Source: an uncultured Cohaesibacter sp.
Lineage (GTDB): Bacteria; Pseudomonadota; Alphaproteobacteria; Rhizobiales; Cohaesibacteraceae
NCBI RefSeq assembly: GCF_963678225.1
Contig: NZ_OY782764.1
Span: 1,431,001 to 1,495,000 of the forward strand
Direction: 5' to 3'
Length of the DNA: 64,000 bases
Positions 35,896 to 45,966 of the stretch are shown here, piece after piece. How positions within the stretch are numbered: the stretch's first letter is position 1; each line of letters begins with the position of its first letter. Under the pieces are notes generated by a model that was not told the DNA's origin, ran no database searches, and was given only the letters and a program-made list of their open reading frames with translations. A program made the translations under genes and the position numbers.

Positions 35896-36540
35896 ATGAC
35901 CAAAGCCGTTCACATAGATATTGTCTCGGATGTTGTCTGCCCGTGGTGCGCCATCGGCTATCATCAATTGCGCACTGTGCTTGATGACCTTGGGATGGAC
36001 GCCGAAATCCACTGGCAGCCCTTCCAGCTCAACCCGGATATGGGCCCCGAGGGGCAAAATCTGGGCGAACATCTTGGCGAGAAATACGGCATCACCCCTG
36101 AGCAGAGCCGTCAGAACCGTGATCATATCACCGCAGTCGGCGCCGAGCTTGGTTTTACCTTCCGCTTCACCGAAGAGATGCGCATGCTGAATACCCACGA
36201 TGCGCACCAGCTCATTCATTGGGCAGCTCTCAAGGGGCGCGATACCGAGGTCAAGCAGGCCTTCCAGAAAGCCTATTTCACAGATGGGCTTGATGTGAGT
36301 GATCAGGACGTGCTGGTCAAGCTCGTTTCCGATCTTGGCTTTGACGGTGACGAGGCACGCGCCATCCTTGACGACCAGCGCTATGATGGTGCGGTGCGTG
36401 AGCAAATGGACTTCTGGCGTCAGCAGGGCATCAACAGCGTGCCCGCCATCATCTTCGAGCGCAAATATCTGGTGCCCGGTGCGGCAGGTGTCGAGCAGTT
36501 CCGTCAGGTGCTTTCTGAGGTTGCCAAGCAACAGGCCTAG
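35896..36540 (+). CDS. DsbA-family oxidoreductase, FrnE-like
   Basis: A 214-residue thioredoxin-fold protein of the 2-hydroxychromene-2-carboxylate isomerase/FrnE group. The active-site CPWC is in DVVCPWCAIG (about residues 15-18), and the cis-Pro loop is GINSVPAIIFERKY. There is no signal peptide, so it is cytoplasmic. AAGGAA lies upstream of ATG 35896. It is likely a thiol-disulfide oxidoreductase. A terminator shared with the convergent chemoreceptor gene follows. Confidence 0.87.
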   Translation: MTKAVHIDIVSDVVCPWCAIGYHQLRTVLDDLGMDAEIHWQPFQLNPDMGPEGQNLGEHLGEKYGITPEQSRQNRDHITAVGAELGFTFRFTEEMRMLNTHDAHQLIHWAALKGRDTEVKQAFQKAYFTDGLDVSDQDVLVKLVSDLGFDGDEARAILDDQRYDGAVREQMDFWRQQGINSVPAIIFERKYLVPGAAGVEQFRQVLSEVAKQQA

Positions 36541-36565
36541 CGAAGAATAGCGTGGTGCAGGCAAG

Positions 36566-36596
36566 AAAAAGCCCTGCTTAGAGGCAGGGCTTTTTT
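36566..36596. terminator. Bidirectional rho-independent terminator
   Basis: GCCCTGC (36571-36577) and GCAGGGC (36584-36590) are flanked by A5 on the left and T6 on the right, so it can act on both strands, between a DsbA-like gene and a convergent chemoreceptor gene. Confidence 0.88.
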
Positions 36597-36627
36597 GATT
36601 GATTGCCAATCTGGGTGGTTCATTGGC

Positions 36628-38630
36628 TCAGGCGGCACGGACCGTTTCCAGAAACTGACTCATCTGCTCCTGAAGGGTCCGAGCCTGATTGGTCAGGTTC
36701 TGCGAAGCCGCCAATACCTGCGTTGCACCGCTGCCCGTGCTTGTGGCTGTCTGGGCAACTTCCTGAATGCTGTTGGACACATGGGTTGTGCCCGATGAAG
36801 CATTGACCACAGCCTGCGTGATCTCGCCTGTCGCATGGCCCTGTTCTTCCACCGCAGACGCGATGGCTCCGGAAGAGTTGCTGATCTCCCCGATAATTTC
36901 AGAGATGCTGCCGATGGCATCCACCGCTTGATCTGTGGTGAGCTGAATATGGGTGATTTGCTGGCTGATCTCCTCGGTTGCCTTGGAGGTCTGGGTGGCC
37001 AACTCCTTTACCTCGGCAGCAACGACCGAGAAGCCCTTGCCTGCTTCGCCTGCACGAGCCGCCTCGATGGTGGCGTTGAGCGCCAGAAGGTTGGTCTGTT
37101 CTGCAATGCCGGAAATCAGATTAACGATATCACCAATATGGATGGCTGCCTGCTGCAGTTCGCCGACAATAACGCGGGTGTCTTCCGCCTTGCCGGAGCC
37201 TTCATTGCTCTGGGACGCGGAATTGTCCACGAGGCGCTTGATGTCGCGAATGGAAGCTTCCAACTCTTCTGCGGCACTGGCCACGTAGGAAACATTGGCC
37301 CCGGCTTCTTCTGCCGATGAGGCGACAGACCCGGCCTGCTGGGAGGTCTGGTCCGCAGACCGCTCGAGCTCAGAGGCTGTCTGGTGCAACTGGCTGGCCG
37401 AGCTCGACACTTCACTGACAATACCGCCCACGGAATGCTCGAACTGGTCGGCAAGCTGCGCCATCATGGCCTTGCGCTCATTCAATGCATTGTCTTCGCG
37501 CTCGCGCGCTTCCGCTTCCAGCGTACGGCGCCTTAGCAGGGCTGCGCGCAACAACTCCGAAGAGCGGGCCATTTGCCCGATCGCGTCATTGCGGCTGGTA
37601 TAGGGGATGCTGATTTCGAGCTTGTCTTTGGCGAGTTCTGCCAGAACCATCTCGCTATCCCCGATCAACCTTTGCAGGGCGCGCAGGCCAAAAAAGCTGA
37701 CGCCAATGGCTGCAAGCAGAATGACAAATGTACCGATCAAGTAGATCAGCAGATTGCTGCGGGCATTGGAAAGCTTTGTAGCCGCAAGCGCACTGCTGGC
37801 TTCGAATGCATCGTGGGTCAGTTGCAGGGTAATCTTGTCATGGGCCTGAGCCGCTTTGGTCCAGAGCCTCTTGATCCCCTCGGGCAACTGTTCGTGATGG
37901 GCTACGATCTGATCGAAGAAACGTGAGAAGTCTTTGCCATCTGATCCGTTGCGGTAAGCCTTGTAGGCGGCGACGGATGCTGCCGGACCACTGTCCTCGA
38001 AAATCGGTGCAAAATAGCCTTCCTGCAACTGCCGCGCAAGATAATCGAGATCTGGGGGACGTTGGCCGCATTGGCAGCGAAAACCGGCGGAACAACACTG
38101 CTGATCATATTGTGACTGTCGCGGATCTGCTGGCTGGCAAAATAGGCGAGTAGGGTGTTCGACAGATCCGCATCGGGAATAAGAGAAGCGCCGCGTCGCA
38201 TCAGCTTGTTGGCCAGTGCCGAAATGGGCTGGAGATATTTGACACCCAGAACGGGCGAGTCGTTGCCCTTGTCAATCTCTGCGCGGAAGGCGGCCACGTT
38301 GGAGCGTATGGCGTTCAGCTCGCGCTGGATTTCGATGAGGCCCGGATCGGATGAGCCGACCGCATCAAACTGCCCCAGAACCTTGTCATACAGGCTGTCG
38401 GTCTCCTGACGCTTCTGGCTGCGCTCGCTTGGCGAGGTGAAGACTTCTCTGGGAAGACCCTCTGAAAGCTGGCCACCAGCATTACCCAAGGCAACCAGAT
38501 CGGTGGCATATTTCATTTGATGGTAAGTCTCGTAGGATTGATAGGAGAGAAATCCTCCAAGGCCGAGGATAGCCAAAACCGGGATAGACACGATCGCGGC
38601 AAGCAATCGGTTGAGTAAAAGATGCCTCAT
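36628..38630 (-). pseudogene. Methyl-accepting chemotaxis protein with NIT-type sensor, split by a frameshift
   Basis: Two overlapping frames encode the halves of one chemoreceptor. The N-terminal half (from ATG 38630, with GGAA upstream) has a membrane helix at residues ~8-28 and a helical NIT-like nitrate/nitrite-sensing region. The C-terminal half has the remainder of that region, a second helix ([20 protein letters not shown]), HAMP and the signalling domain with [20 protein letters not shown]. The break is at a run of five G on the plus strand (38054-38058). One more base would join NVP to [13 protein letters not shown] and give a normal 668-residue receptor. Either a real inactivating or phase-variable mutation or a sequencing error. 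Confidence 0.85.
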
Positions 38631-38639
38631 CAAACGTTC

Positions 38640-39157
38640 CTCAAAGTAAATCGAGCGCCTCCTCCATAGAGGACACTTATGGATTTCAAGACCTTTGGAT
38701 TACACGCTGTGAGCAATCTGTTAATTTGTTATAAATGGCCCAAAACCGGCGAAATCAGAGATTTCGGGCATAAATCGAGAAGAAATGAGACTTTTTCTAT
38801 TGCGTTTTTTTATAAGTATTTATGACAAGGAAAGAGAGGCGGACCTCTCTAAACGCATGAAAATCCGAGGAAAATCAGAAGGTAATTTGGGGAGTTCCAC
38901 TTGGGTGAGTGCGTAAAGAAAATTTACCCGACTGGAAAAGCCAAGAAGATTGCCCTTTAAAAGTATCGCATGGTGATACGAAAACAGGCACATATGTGTA
39001 AAAAGCCAGCCAACATATCCTTAAATTCTGTGGCAGAGGTAAGGTGTCTTAAGATGACGAGGGGTAAGCAAGGTAAATCGGCGATTTTACGCGGAGCTAT
39101 TCGCGCTTGGTTTCTTTGCCAAAAGACCATGGCTTCAAAATGTACATTTTGGTGCCC
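38640..39157. other. Non-coding gap with two short dyads
   Basis: About 520 bases without a convincing gene. Contains a hairpin AGAGAGG/CCTCTCT with a CGGA tetraloop (38833-38850) and a perfect 16-base palindrome CAAAATGTACATTTTG (39136-39151) just beyond the uppP stop. The part next to 38630 must contain the promoter of the broken chemoreceptor gene. Confidence 0.45.
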
Positions 39158-39964
39158 TTAGCCGACCATATAAAGCCCGATAAATCCCGCAACACCCACA
39201 ACAATACGCCATATGGCAAAGGGCATGAAGCCGTGGCGGGAGACGAAGTCGAGCAACTGTCGCACGACAAAGACTGCGGCAATGAAAGCGGCGATAAAGC
39301 CCACCGTGATCACGCCAGCCTGATCCAGACTGATGATGTCCCGGTTCTTGTAGAGATCATAGGCAAAGGCGCCTGCCATGGTCGGCATGGCCAGAAAGAA
39401 GGAAAATTCCGCAGCCGAGCGTTTGTCTGTCCCCATCAATAAGGCTCCGGCAATCGTCGAGCCCGATCGGGACATGCCCGGTACCAGCGCCAGACATTGG
39501 AACAGGCCGATCTTGAAGCAGAGCGAGAGGGGGTAATCCATGATATCGGTATAGCGCGGTTTGAGATCGAGCCGATCAATCCAGGCCAGTGCAACGCCGC
39601 CAACAATCAATGTGGTGCATATGAGCCTTGGGCTTTCAAACAGTACCTGCTTGATGAAGCCATGCAAGCTTGCCCCCAGCACGGCCGCGGGTAGAAAGGC
39701 CAGCAGAATACCCGCCACAAACAGACGTGCTTTCTTGCTGGTGGGCAGATCAACCGCAATCTTGATGAGCCGGTGCGAATAGACCGTCAAAATCGCCAGA
39801 ATGGCGCCGAGCTGGATCAGCACTTCGAATGTCTTGCCGTCATTCTGAAATCCCAGAAAGTGTCCGGCGAGCAAAATATGTCCTGTAGAGGAAACAGGAA
39901 GGAACTCGGTAAAGCCTTCAATAAGGCCGAGAATGACAGCTTCGAAATATGTGGCAATATCCAT
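39158..39964 (-). CDS. uppP: Undecaprenyl-diphosphatase
   Basis: A 268-residue membrane protein (BacA/UppP) that dephosphorylates undecaprenyl diphosphate to recycle the lipid carrier for peptidoglycan and polysaccharide synthesis. Family motifs: [17 protein letters not shown] (about residues 12-28, catalytic Glu and His) and [17 protein letters not shown] (catalytic Arg/Ser). ATG 39964 is preferred to upstream starts because homologs begin MD(I/L)xxYFEAxILG. Single gene. Confidence 0.93.
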   Translation of the reverse strand: MDIATYFEAVILGLIEGFTEFLPVSSTGHILLAGHFLGFQNDGKTFEVLIQLGAILAILTVYSHRLIKIAVDLPTSKKARLFVAGILLAFLPAAVLGASLHGFIKQVLFESPRLICTTLIVGGVALAWIDRLDLKPRYTDIMDYPLSLCFKIGLFQCLALVPGMSRSGSTIAGALLMGTDKRSAAEFSFFLAMPTMAGAFAYDLYKNRDIISLDQAGVITVGFIAAFIAAVFVVRQLLDFVSRHGFMPFAIWRIVVGVAGFIGLYMVG

Positions 39965-40178
39965 TTTTATCTCATTCTTTCTCTGGCAGAAAAATGCTTC
40001 TGCCACTATGGTCCCCTTCATCCTCAAATCGGGTGAAAGTGTGGCACCTAATGGACGTTTTTTAAAACACGTCTGTTAAATTGCTGATAATCATTTCATA
40101 CTTGAATGGATGAGCGTCCACACTTTTGCCAGTTTTCTGCTCGAAGAAGCGTTAGGCACGAAAGGAATCGCACGGGCA

Positions 40179-40871
40179 ATGCTACTGCTCTACCACACCA
40201 TGATGTCAGTTCCTTCTCGCTTTACACGGCTGATTTTGGCCGAGTGCAAGGCGAATGCAGAATTGACCGAAGTTCTTCCCTGGGAGCGGACAGAAGAGTT
40301 TCTGCTGGTCAATCCGGCGGGCACTGTTCCTGTGCTCAGAGAGAATGACGGGCCACCGGTATGTGGAGCGATGACCATTGCCGAATATCTGGACGAAACC
40401 CGTGGCTATGCGCTCGGCAGCCGTCGCCTTTTGCCAGATCATCCCAATCATCGTGCCGAAGTGCGCAGACTCGTGCATTGGTTTCTCAACAAGGCGGTGG
40501 AAGAAAGTGCCCGCTTTTTCGTTGAGGAGAAGATCTACAAGCGCATGCGCCGCCCAAGCGAAGGAGGAGGGTCTCCCGACTCGACCCTTCTGCGCGCAGC
40601 AAGAGGCAATCTGAAGATCCATCTCAACTATATCGCCTATCTCGCCGAGCGTCGGAAATGGTTGGCTGGCGAGAATTTCTCCTATGCCGACCTTGCTGCA
40701 GGGGCCATGCTTTCGACCATCGATTATCTGGGCGAAGTGCCTTGGGAAAAGGAGCCGATCGTCAAGGATTGGTATCAGCGTATCAAGTCGCGTCCGGCGT
40801 TCCGCCCCATTCTGGCCGATAGCCTCAAGGGGATTCCACCGTCGAGCCAGTATATGGATCTGGACTTCTAG
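40179..40871 (+). CDS. Glutathione S-transferase family protein
   Basis: A 230-residue protein with an N-terminal thioredoxin-like GST domain (LYHTMMSVPSRFTRLILAE, then NPAGTVPVL with the cis-Pro) and a helical C-terminal domain (WLAGENFSYADLAAGAML, the usual N-capping box). ATG 40179 fits homologs that start ML(L/T)LYH; the frame is open to 40110 upstream. Substrate unknown. It lies 25 bases before queG and may share its transcript. Confidence 0.8.
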   Translation: MLLLYHTMMSVPSRFTRLILAECKANAELTEVLPWERTEEFLLVNPAGTVPVLRENDGPPVCGAMTIAEYLDETRGYALGSRRLLPDHPNHRAEVRRLVHWFLNKAVEESARFFVEEKIYKRMRRPSEGGGSPDSTLLRAARGNLKIHLNYIAYLAERRKWLAGENFSYADLAAGAMLSTIDYLGEVPWEKEPIVKDWYQRIKSRPAFRPILADSLKGIPPSSQYMDLDF

Positions 40872-40895
40872 TCTCACCTCCTACAATGATGGTGC

Positions 40896-42083
40896 ATGAC
40901 CGTGCCAAACCCGGACAAACAGGCAAAATTGCGGGCCTTCATTGACAAAGAGGCTCAGGCACTGGGCTTTGCCCAATTGCGGGTCTGTCGCGCCGGTGAT
41001 GCCGAGAGCCGCGAAGCTGTTTTGCGGCACTTTGTCGAGAAGGGCTATCACGGCTCCATGGACTGGATGGAAGAGACGCTGGACCGCCGTGCCCACCCGG
41101 CCAACCTGTGGGATGACGTGCAATCCATCCTCATGCTTGGTTTTAATTATGGCCCGGATGAAGACCCAAGAGCGCTTCTGGCCCATCCCGACAAGGCCAA
41201 TATTTCGGTCTATGCCCGCCATCGCGATTATCACGACCTGATAAAGGGGCGATTAAAACAGCTTTCGGCCAAGCTGCTCTCTCGCGTGCGCGACAGCCAG
41301 CCAGATGGTGCCATCAAGGTGTTTGTCGACACGGCCCCCGTGATGGAAAAACCTCTGGCAGAGCTCGCTGGACTGGGCTGGCAGGGCAAACACACCAATC
41401 TGGTTAGTCGTGAGTTTGGCTCATGGCTGTTTCTGGGCGCAATCTTCACCAATCTGGACCTTGCCCCCGATGAAGCCGAGATGGACCGCTGTGGCTCCTG
41501 TGTGGCCTGTCAGGAGGCTTGCCCGACGGGGGCCTTCCCAAAACCATATCAGATCGACGCCAGTCGCTGTATTTCCTATCTGACCATCGAGAATAAGGGC
41601 CCGATCCCGCATGCTTTGCGCGGGGCCATAGGCAATCGCATCTATGGCTGTGATGATTGTCTGGCCGCTTGTCCATGGAACAAGTTTGCGCAACAAGCCA
41701 GCGAAGCCAAGCTCAAGGCGCGCTCCGACCTCAAGGCTCCGGCACTTGTCGATTTTCTGGCGCTGGATGACGCGGCCTTCCGCCAGCATTTCTCCGGCTC
41801 TCCCATCAAGCGCATTGGTCGCAATCGCTTCATGCGCAATGTGTTGATCGCTGCAGGCAACGCAGGCAAGGGGGAAGCTCCAGAAAAATCCGAGCTGATC
41901 GGGGCGGTCATGCCACATCTTGGAGATGCTGATCCTCTGGTCAGGGGGGCAGCCATCTGGGCGCTTGGGCGCCTGATGCCCGCACAGGAATTTGTTCAAA
42001 TGGCAAAAGACCGCATTGACGGGGAAACAGCCCCGGATGTGAATGAAGAATGGCACTTGGCGCTGGAAGGAAAGACCCAATGA
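40896..42083 (+). CDS. queG: Epoxyqueuosine reductase
   Basis: A 395-residue cobalamin-dependent iron-sulfur enzyme that makes the last step to queuosine in tRNA. Two 4Fe-4S sets are visible: CGSCVACQEACPTGAF and CDDCLAACPWNKFA, following the cobalamin-binding region (YARHRDYHDLIKGRL, FVDTAPVMEKPLA, GWQGKHTNLV). A HEAT-like C-terminus (LVRGAAIWALGRL) is usual. Its stop overlaps the start of the next gene. Confidence 0.94.
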   Translation: MTVPNPDKQAKLRAFIDKEAQALGFAQLRVCRAGDAESREAVLRHFVEKGYHGSMDWMEETLDRRAHPANLWDDVQSILMLGFNYGPDEDPRALLAHPDKANISVYARHRDYHDLIKGRLKQLSAKLLSRVRDSQPDGAIKVFVDTAPVMEKPLAELAGLGWQGKHTNLVSREFGSWLFLGAIFTNLDLAPDEAEMDRCGSCVACQEACPTGAFPKPYQIDASRCISYLTIENKGPIPHALRGAIGNRIYGCDDCLAACPWNKFAQQASEAKLKARSDLKAPALVDFLALDDAAFRQHFSGSPIKRIGRNRFMRNVLIAAGNAGKGEAPEKSELIGAVMPHLGDADPLVRGAAIWALGRLMPAQEFVQMAKDRIDGETAPDVNEEWHLALEGKTQ

Positions 42084-42958
42084 AACTGTTTATCTTCGGA
42101 TATGGCTATAGCGCTCGAGCCATTGCGCAGGAACTGGCACCGGACTGCGACTGGATCGCGGCAACCACACGCTCGGAGGAAAAAGCCGCGGCGATGACTG
42201 CCGCCGGGCTGCGTGCCTTTCCATTTGATGGCGAAAGCCCTACTGCAGCCCTTAAGGAAGCGCTGGCAGAGGCAACACACCTGCTTATTTCAATCGCGCC
42301 GGGGGCCGAGGGCGATCCTGTTCTCAATTGCCTGCGCGAAGATCTGAAACAGCTTCCCGCGCTTTGCTGGATCGGTTATCTCTCAACCGTTGGCGTCTAT
42401 GGCAATCATGATGGCGCATGGGTGGATGAAGACACTGAATGTCGTCCCGTCTCGCGCCGGTCGGTGCAGCGGGTAGCGGCGGAAAAAGACTGGCAGGCAC
42501 TGGCATCAGAGCTGGACATGCTACTTGGCATCTATCGGCTGGCCGGCATCTATGGCCCCGGGCGCAACCAGATGATCAAACTGGATGCGGGCACATGCCG
42601 GGCCATCAACAAACCCGGACAGGTGTTCAATCGCATTCATGTGGCTGACATCGGTCTGGCCGTTGCAAAGGCCGCCAGACAGCACCACAGCGGCATTCTC
42701 AATGTGGTGGATGATGAACCCGCCGCCCCACAAGAGGTGATTTACTATTGCGCCGATCTGATGGGACTGCCTCGCCCCGAAGAGCAGTCATTCGAACAAG
42801 CCGACATGGGCCCCATGGCACGCAGCTTCTATGGCGAGAACAAGCGTTGCAGCAATATTCGTCTGCATGAGTTGATCGGTGGCATCTTGCACTATCCGAC
42901 CTATCGGGAAGCATTTGCCCATATGTGGCAAACAGATAGCTGGCGCAAGAAAGACTAG
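42080..42958 (+). CDS. NAD(P)-dependent epimerase/reductase, YeeZ-like
   Basis: A 292-residue atypical SDR: nucleotide motif IFGYGYSARAIA (GxGxxA) at residues ~4-15, LSTVGVYGNHDGAWVDE and YRLAGIYGPGRN, with the HVADIGLAV segment near residue 190. The usual YxxxK is not clear, as in the YeeZ group. ATG 42080 overlaps the queG stop and has GGAAGGAA upstream. Substrate unknown. Confidence 0.8.
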   Translation: MKLFIFGYGYSARAIAQELAPDCDWIAATTRSEEKAAAMTAAGLRAFPFDGESPTAALKEALAEATHLLISIAPGAEGDPVLNCLREDLKQLPALCWIGYLSTVGVYGNHDGAWVDEDTECRPVSRRSVQRVAAEKDWQALASELDMLLGIYRLAGIYGPGRNQMIKLDAGTCRAINKPGQVFNRIHVADIGLAVAKAARQHHSGILNVVDDEPAAPQEVIYYCADLMGLPRPEEQSFEQADMGPMARSFYGENKRCSNIRLHELIGGILHYPTYREAFAHMWQTDSWRKKD

Positions 42959-42967
42959 ATCGATCCA

Positions 42968-43000
42968 CAGGGCGTTTGTGCACTGCTTTCAAACGCCCTG
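42968..43000 (+). terminator. Strong stem-loop after the YeeZ-like gene
   Basis: CAGGGCGTTTG (42968-42978) pairs perfectly with CAAACGCCCTG (42990-43000) over an 11-base loop. No T-run follows, so termination is plausible but not certain. Confidence 0.55.
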
Positions 43001-43160
43001 ACAACGGCTCTTTCGCGGCTTTCCGCCATCTCTTTTCACAGGCTTGCTCAACGCTGTTAAAAAAATGAAATAAAAACAAAAACGCCCTTGCCAACTCGGC
43101 CAATAGGGATTAGACAACAGCCTCACTTGCCGAGCTCAAAACGAGCATGGCACACAGGTT

Positions 43161-43237
43161 GCGCTGGTAGCTCAGTTGGATAGAGCACCAGACTACGAAT
43201 CTGGGGGTCGGGGGTTCGAATCCTCCCCAGCGCGCCA
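43161..43237 (+). tRNA. tRNA-Arg (anticodon ACG)
   Basis: A 77-base cloverleaf: acceptor GCGCTGG pairs with CCAGCGC, D-arm GCTCAGTTGGATAGAGC, anticodon stem CCAGA/TCTGG with loop CTACGAA (anticodon ACG), T-loop TTCGAAT, encoded CCA at 43235-43237. The ACG wobble A would be edited to inosine. The 3' end is a common target of phage integrases, and accessory DNA begins directly after it. Confidence 0.95.
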
Positions 43238-43499
43238 TTCTCCCCTTTACATCAATATCTTATCGCTTAGGCAGCATGCTGCATATAAGTGTTGTGGCGC
43301 GCCTGTTCATTCTGCACAAGTCGCCACATTTCATTGCACAAGTAGCCTATTCAATAAGCCAATCATCTCGCGCTCTAGCCACTATTTTTCTTGGACTGTT
43401 TGATGGCTTAATTTGACCCTGTTTTTCTATCCCTAAAAAGCGACTGTGTCTGCGGGCAGGAATGGGCTGCACTATCCTCGAATTCACATTATGCGAACT

Positions 43500-43637
43500 T
43501 TGCTGCTATTCAACCTGCCAACGGCTAAAAGACTGATCGAAGAATGGAGAGTTGACTACAACAGCAACTGGTCCCATACAGCCCTTGGAGCACCTCAGTG
43601 TCTTAAAACGGATTTTCTATTACGTCTTACCAGTTAG
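43500..43637 (+). mobile_element. IS3-family transposase C-terminal remnant
   Basis: A short frame encodes LPTAKRLIEEWRVDYN and then NSNWSHTALG, matching the end of IS3-type OrfB, where homologs read EEWRxDYNxxRPHSALG. The upstream catalytic DDE part is missing and no terminal inverted repeats are apparent, so this is a decayed fragment. It lies between the tRNA and an FRG-domain gene. Confidence 0.65.
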
Positions 43638-43645
43638 GGTGAAAA

Positions 43646-44563
43646 ATGTCCGATTTTCTCAGTGAGTTTTCTTTCAATTCCGCTACCGAGTTCTTGGGTG
43701 CGCTCTCTCCTTTAACATCGTCCTCAAACTTGGAAGGCTATATTTTTCGCGGCCACTCAGACGACGCCTACAAGCTCATCCCCACATCCGTCCGCGCTGA
43801 AAAGAAAGACGAATTGTGGAGCAAATGCGCATTAGGAAAACCTATCGATCCCCAGTCAGAATGGGAGACTTGGCATTCAGAAGCTGAATATTACTATTTG
43901 AGAGAATTTTTCAAACTTGCAGATCGGAGAGGTCTCTATGTTCCCCATTCTGACAGGGTTCGAGCGCGCCTAGTCTCAACATACGACACGTTCTCTGACC
44001 TTATGTTTTCCGCTGGAGAGTGGTTGCCGGACGATCTTCTCGAACTCGCTGGCTTGGCTCAACACTATGGCTTGCCAACAAGGCTTCTAGATTGGAGCCA
44101 TGACCCATTAGTTTCGGCCTACTTCGCGGCAGCTTCCGCCAAGCCGGGTACGTGCCTGTCAGTATGGGCGCTGGATGCTGACAAGATGAGCTATATGAAC
44201 CAAACTGTTAAACGATCCCCTTTAAAACTCGTGACGCCTCCATACCACGGGAATCCAAATCTTGCCGCACAATCGGGCGTTTTCACCTGTTGGTCGGTTC
44301 GGCTACCGAGCACATCGGAAGTCGCAAATAATGGGCCATTGCTTGTGGACCGAAGCTCTTTGGAAGAGCTCATTGAAACACACGCAATACGCCGAGAGTG
44401 GAAATTCCAACGTAGCGCTTTCTTAAAATTCAAACTTCCGTCAGAACACGCAAAGGACATTATGAAATTATTGGAGCGAGCTGGTTACGGTGCCTCTCGT
44501 TTGTTTCCTGGTTATGATGGAGTTGCGAAGGAAATTATCCGAAGATATCAGTCAGAAGACTGA
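43646..44563 (+). CDS. FRG domain-containing protein
   Basis: A 305-residue soluble protein with the FRG domain: YIFRGHSDDAYKLIPT (residues ~31-46, giving the FRG name), GLAQHYGLPTRLLDWSHDPL and a YFAAAS segment near residue 145, and the C-terminal GYGASRLFPGYDGVAKEI. AGGGTG precedes ATG 43646. FRG proteins are of unknown biochemical function and are frequent in phages, mobile islands and some defence loci. Codon use and composition look more AT-rich than the housekeeping genes to the left. It sits between an IS remnant and a membrane-protein gene of similar look. Confidence 0.8.
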   Translation: MSDFLSEFSFNSATEFLGALSPLTSSSNLEGYIFRGHSDDAYKLIPTSVRAEKKDELWSKCALGKPIDPQSEWETWHSEAEYYYLREFFKLADRRGLYVPHSDRVRARLVSTYDTFSDLMFSAGEWLPDDLLELAGLAQHYGLPTRLLDWSHDPLVSAYFAAASAKPGTCLSVWALDADKMSYMNQTVKRSPLKLVTPPYHGNPNLAAQSGVFTCWSVRLPSTSEVANNGPLLVDRSSLEELIETHAIRREWKFQRSAFLKFKLPSEHAKDIMKLLERAGYGASRLFPGYDGVAKEIIRRYQSED

Positions 44564-45071
44564 TGGGGAATAGAAGAAACCAGCGATAATTGCAGCTTTA
44601 AACCCGCCCCGTTTTCCCTCAGTTATCTGGCACTGGCAACGAGGCTATGAGTTATGCAAATGCGTAAATTCAGTCTGAGCGGCAATAGCTAGATGACTTC
44701 AGCGCCAACGGCGGGGTCGACGTTGGCCGTTGCGTGCTAAACGAGCACACCGCTTAGCAACACACGTAGTATGCAACAGTCACTATCTGCGCATCGCTGG
44801 CATCGGTCCATAGCGCAGAATTCTACAGAATGGGCTCTTAGATGACATCGAGGCCCAAAACGGCGAAGCATAGCAAACGTTAACAGTGCGGACAAAGTGT
44901 GAATTGGATACACTTGCCCCAAGGCCTGCTTTTTCGAAAGATGAATAGATCAAAGCGGTCGTTTTTGTTAATGATATAAACTCACGAGTTTTTTCATCAC
45001 CCAGTATTTAATAGATGGTCAAGCGCGCACAGCCTACTTGAGATCAACTCCTTCGACCTGCGGAGTGACTT
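44564..45071. other. Non-coding gap
   Basis: About 500 bases. I see no gene, RNA or clear repeat. The composition and the flanking accessory genes suggest degraded or regulatory island DNA. Confidence 0.35.
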
Positions 45072-45890
45072 ATGAAGTATGTAGTTTCCGGCGTTGCCTT
45101 CGGGGCGCTATTCTTTTGTTTAATGATTTTTGAATCGGATTGGGCTTTTGCCTTGATCGCGGCATCTATTTCGGGATTCTTGTTTTCAATCGTAATTTTC
45201 GCTTTCGTCAACAATCCGATAATAAAACGCCAATTAGCCTTCCCTTCAAATAAGAGGTTGCCTGGCGAAGTCGTCAAAGAATCTTTTGGAGCAAATTTTA
45301 TCATTCAGTTGGAGGACTATGAACTAAAAGCCTTTGCCGCTAGTGACTTGATGTGGTTGGTGGGGATGAAAGGTAAAGAAGCCATTGGAGGACGGCTACA
45401 TCTCACGAATTATCGACTTTACTTTCAATCGCATCGCTTTAATCGCCTGAGGGGTGCGATCAGTATTTTTCTGCCGCAGATCGAAGGCATACAGCCCCAA
45501 ACAAAGTATTTGGTGTTTCGACAGGCAAGCGTTCTTGTAGGCAAAAATAAAATTCGATTTGTGATTAGCGATCCTCAGAAATTTGCCAGAAGTCTTGCGA
45601 TGGCTGTCGAAGCGTCAAAAGCTCTCGACACAAAAATTGCAAACCACGCGGCAGCGAACCCAGAGAAATGTGTGGTTGGATTGGAGAGGGCTCAGCTTCT
45701 TGTTTCTGTGAATAACTTACTTAACCGAGCTTCGACAATCTCCGAAGTTAGCAAGTTAGTTGTGAACCCAATTGGAGCCATTGGTGCAATGCTCTTGGCA
45801 GATCTTCAAGATCGTATGGTAAAAAGCGTCTGGAACGATCACTTAGACAAAGCCCTCACTAATACCTTAGTGCATTGGAAGCCTAAATAG
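45072..45890 (+). CDS. Membrane-anchored protein with GRAM/PH-like domain
   Basis: A 272-residue protein. Two hydrophobic helices at residues ~5-25 and ~26-50 anchor the N-terminus. A segment around residues 95-150 (GRLHLTNYRLYFQSHRFN, IFLPQIEGIQPQ) matches the pattern of GRAM/PH-like lipid- or protein-binding domains. The remainder is helical. The family is not one I can name, and function is unknown. AT-rich composition and position next to the FRG gene suggest acquired cargo rather than core chromosome. Confidence 0.6.
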   Translation: MKYVVSGVAFGALFFCLMIFESDWAFALIAASISGFLFSIVIFAFVNNPIIKRQLAFPSNKRLPGEVVKESFGANFIIQLEDYELKAFAASDLMWLVGMKGKEAIGGRLHLTNYRLYFQSHRFNRLRGAISIFLPQIEGIQPQTKYLVFRQASVLVGKNKIRFVISDPQKFARSLAMAVEASKALDTKIANHAAANPEKCVVGLERAQLLVSVNNLLNRASTISEVSKLVVNPIGAIGAMLLADLQDRMVKSVWNDHLDKALTNTLVHWKPK

Positions 45891-45966
45891 CTCTATCGAA
45901 TGACAAGCAGTCATCGAAGCTAGCCGCAATATCGGAAAGTTGGGCTCCAAGCGGGCATTACCCGAT

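Noticed and set aside
36628..38630. Two separate genes, a short sensor and an orphan signalling protein
   Set aside because: The halves join perfectly into one receptor with a single added base at a homopolymer, and the second half has no plausible start.
38970..39161. A 63-codon frame in the gap before uppP
   Set aside because: No Shine-Dalgarno, no domain and ordinary non-coding composition; it ends against the uppP gene on the other strand.
43161..43237. tRNA-Arg as the attachment site of the prophage
   Set aside because: Attractive position, but no second copy of the tRNA 3' end is seen in the window and the Mu-like head genes allow transposition instead; it cannot be decided here.
44737..44922. 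A 61-codon minus-strand frame between FRG and GRAM-like genes
   Set aside because: No ribosome site or family resemblance; random frame is more likely.
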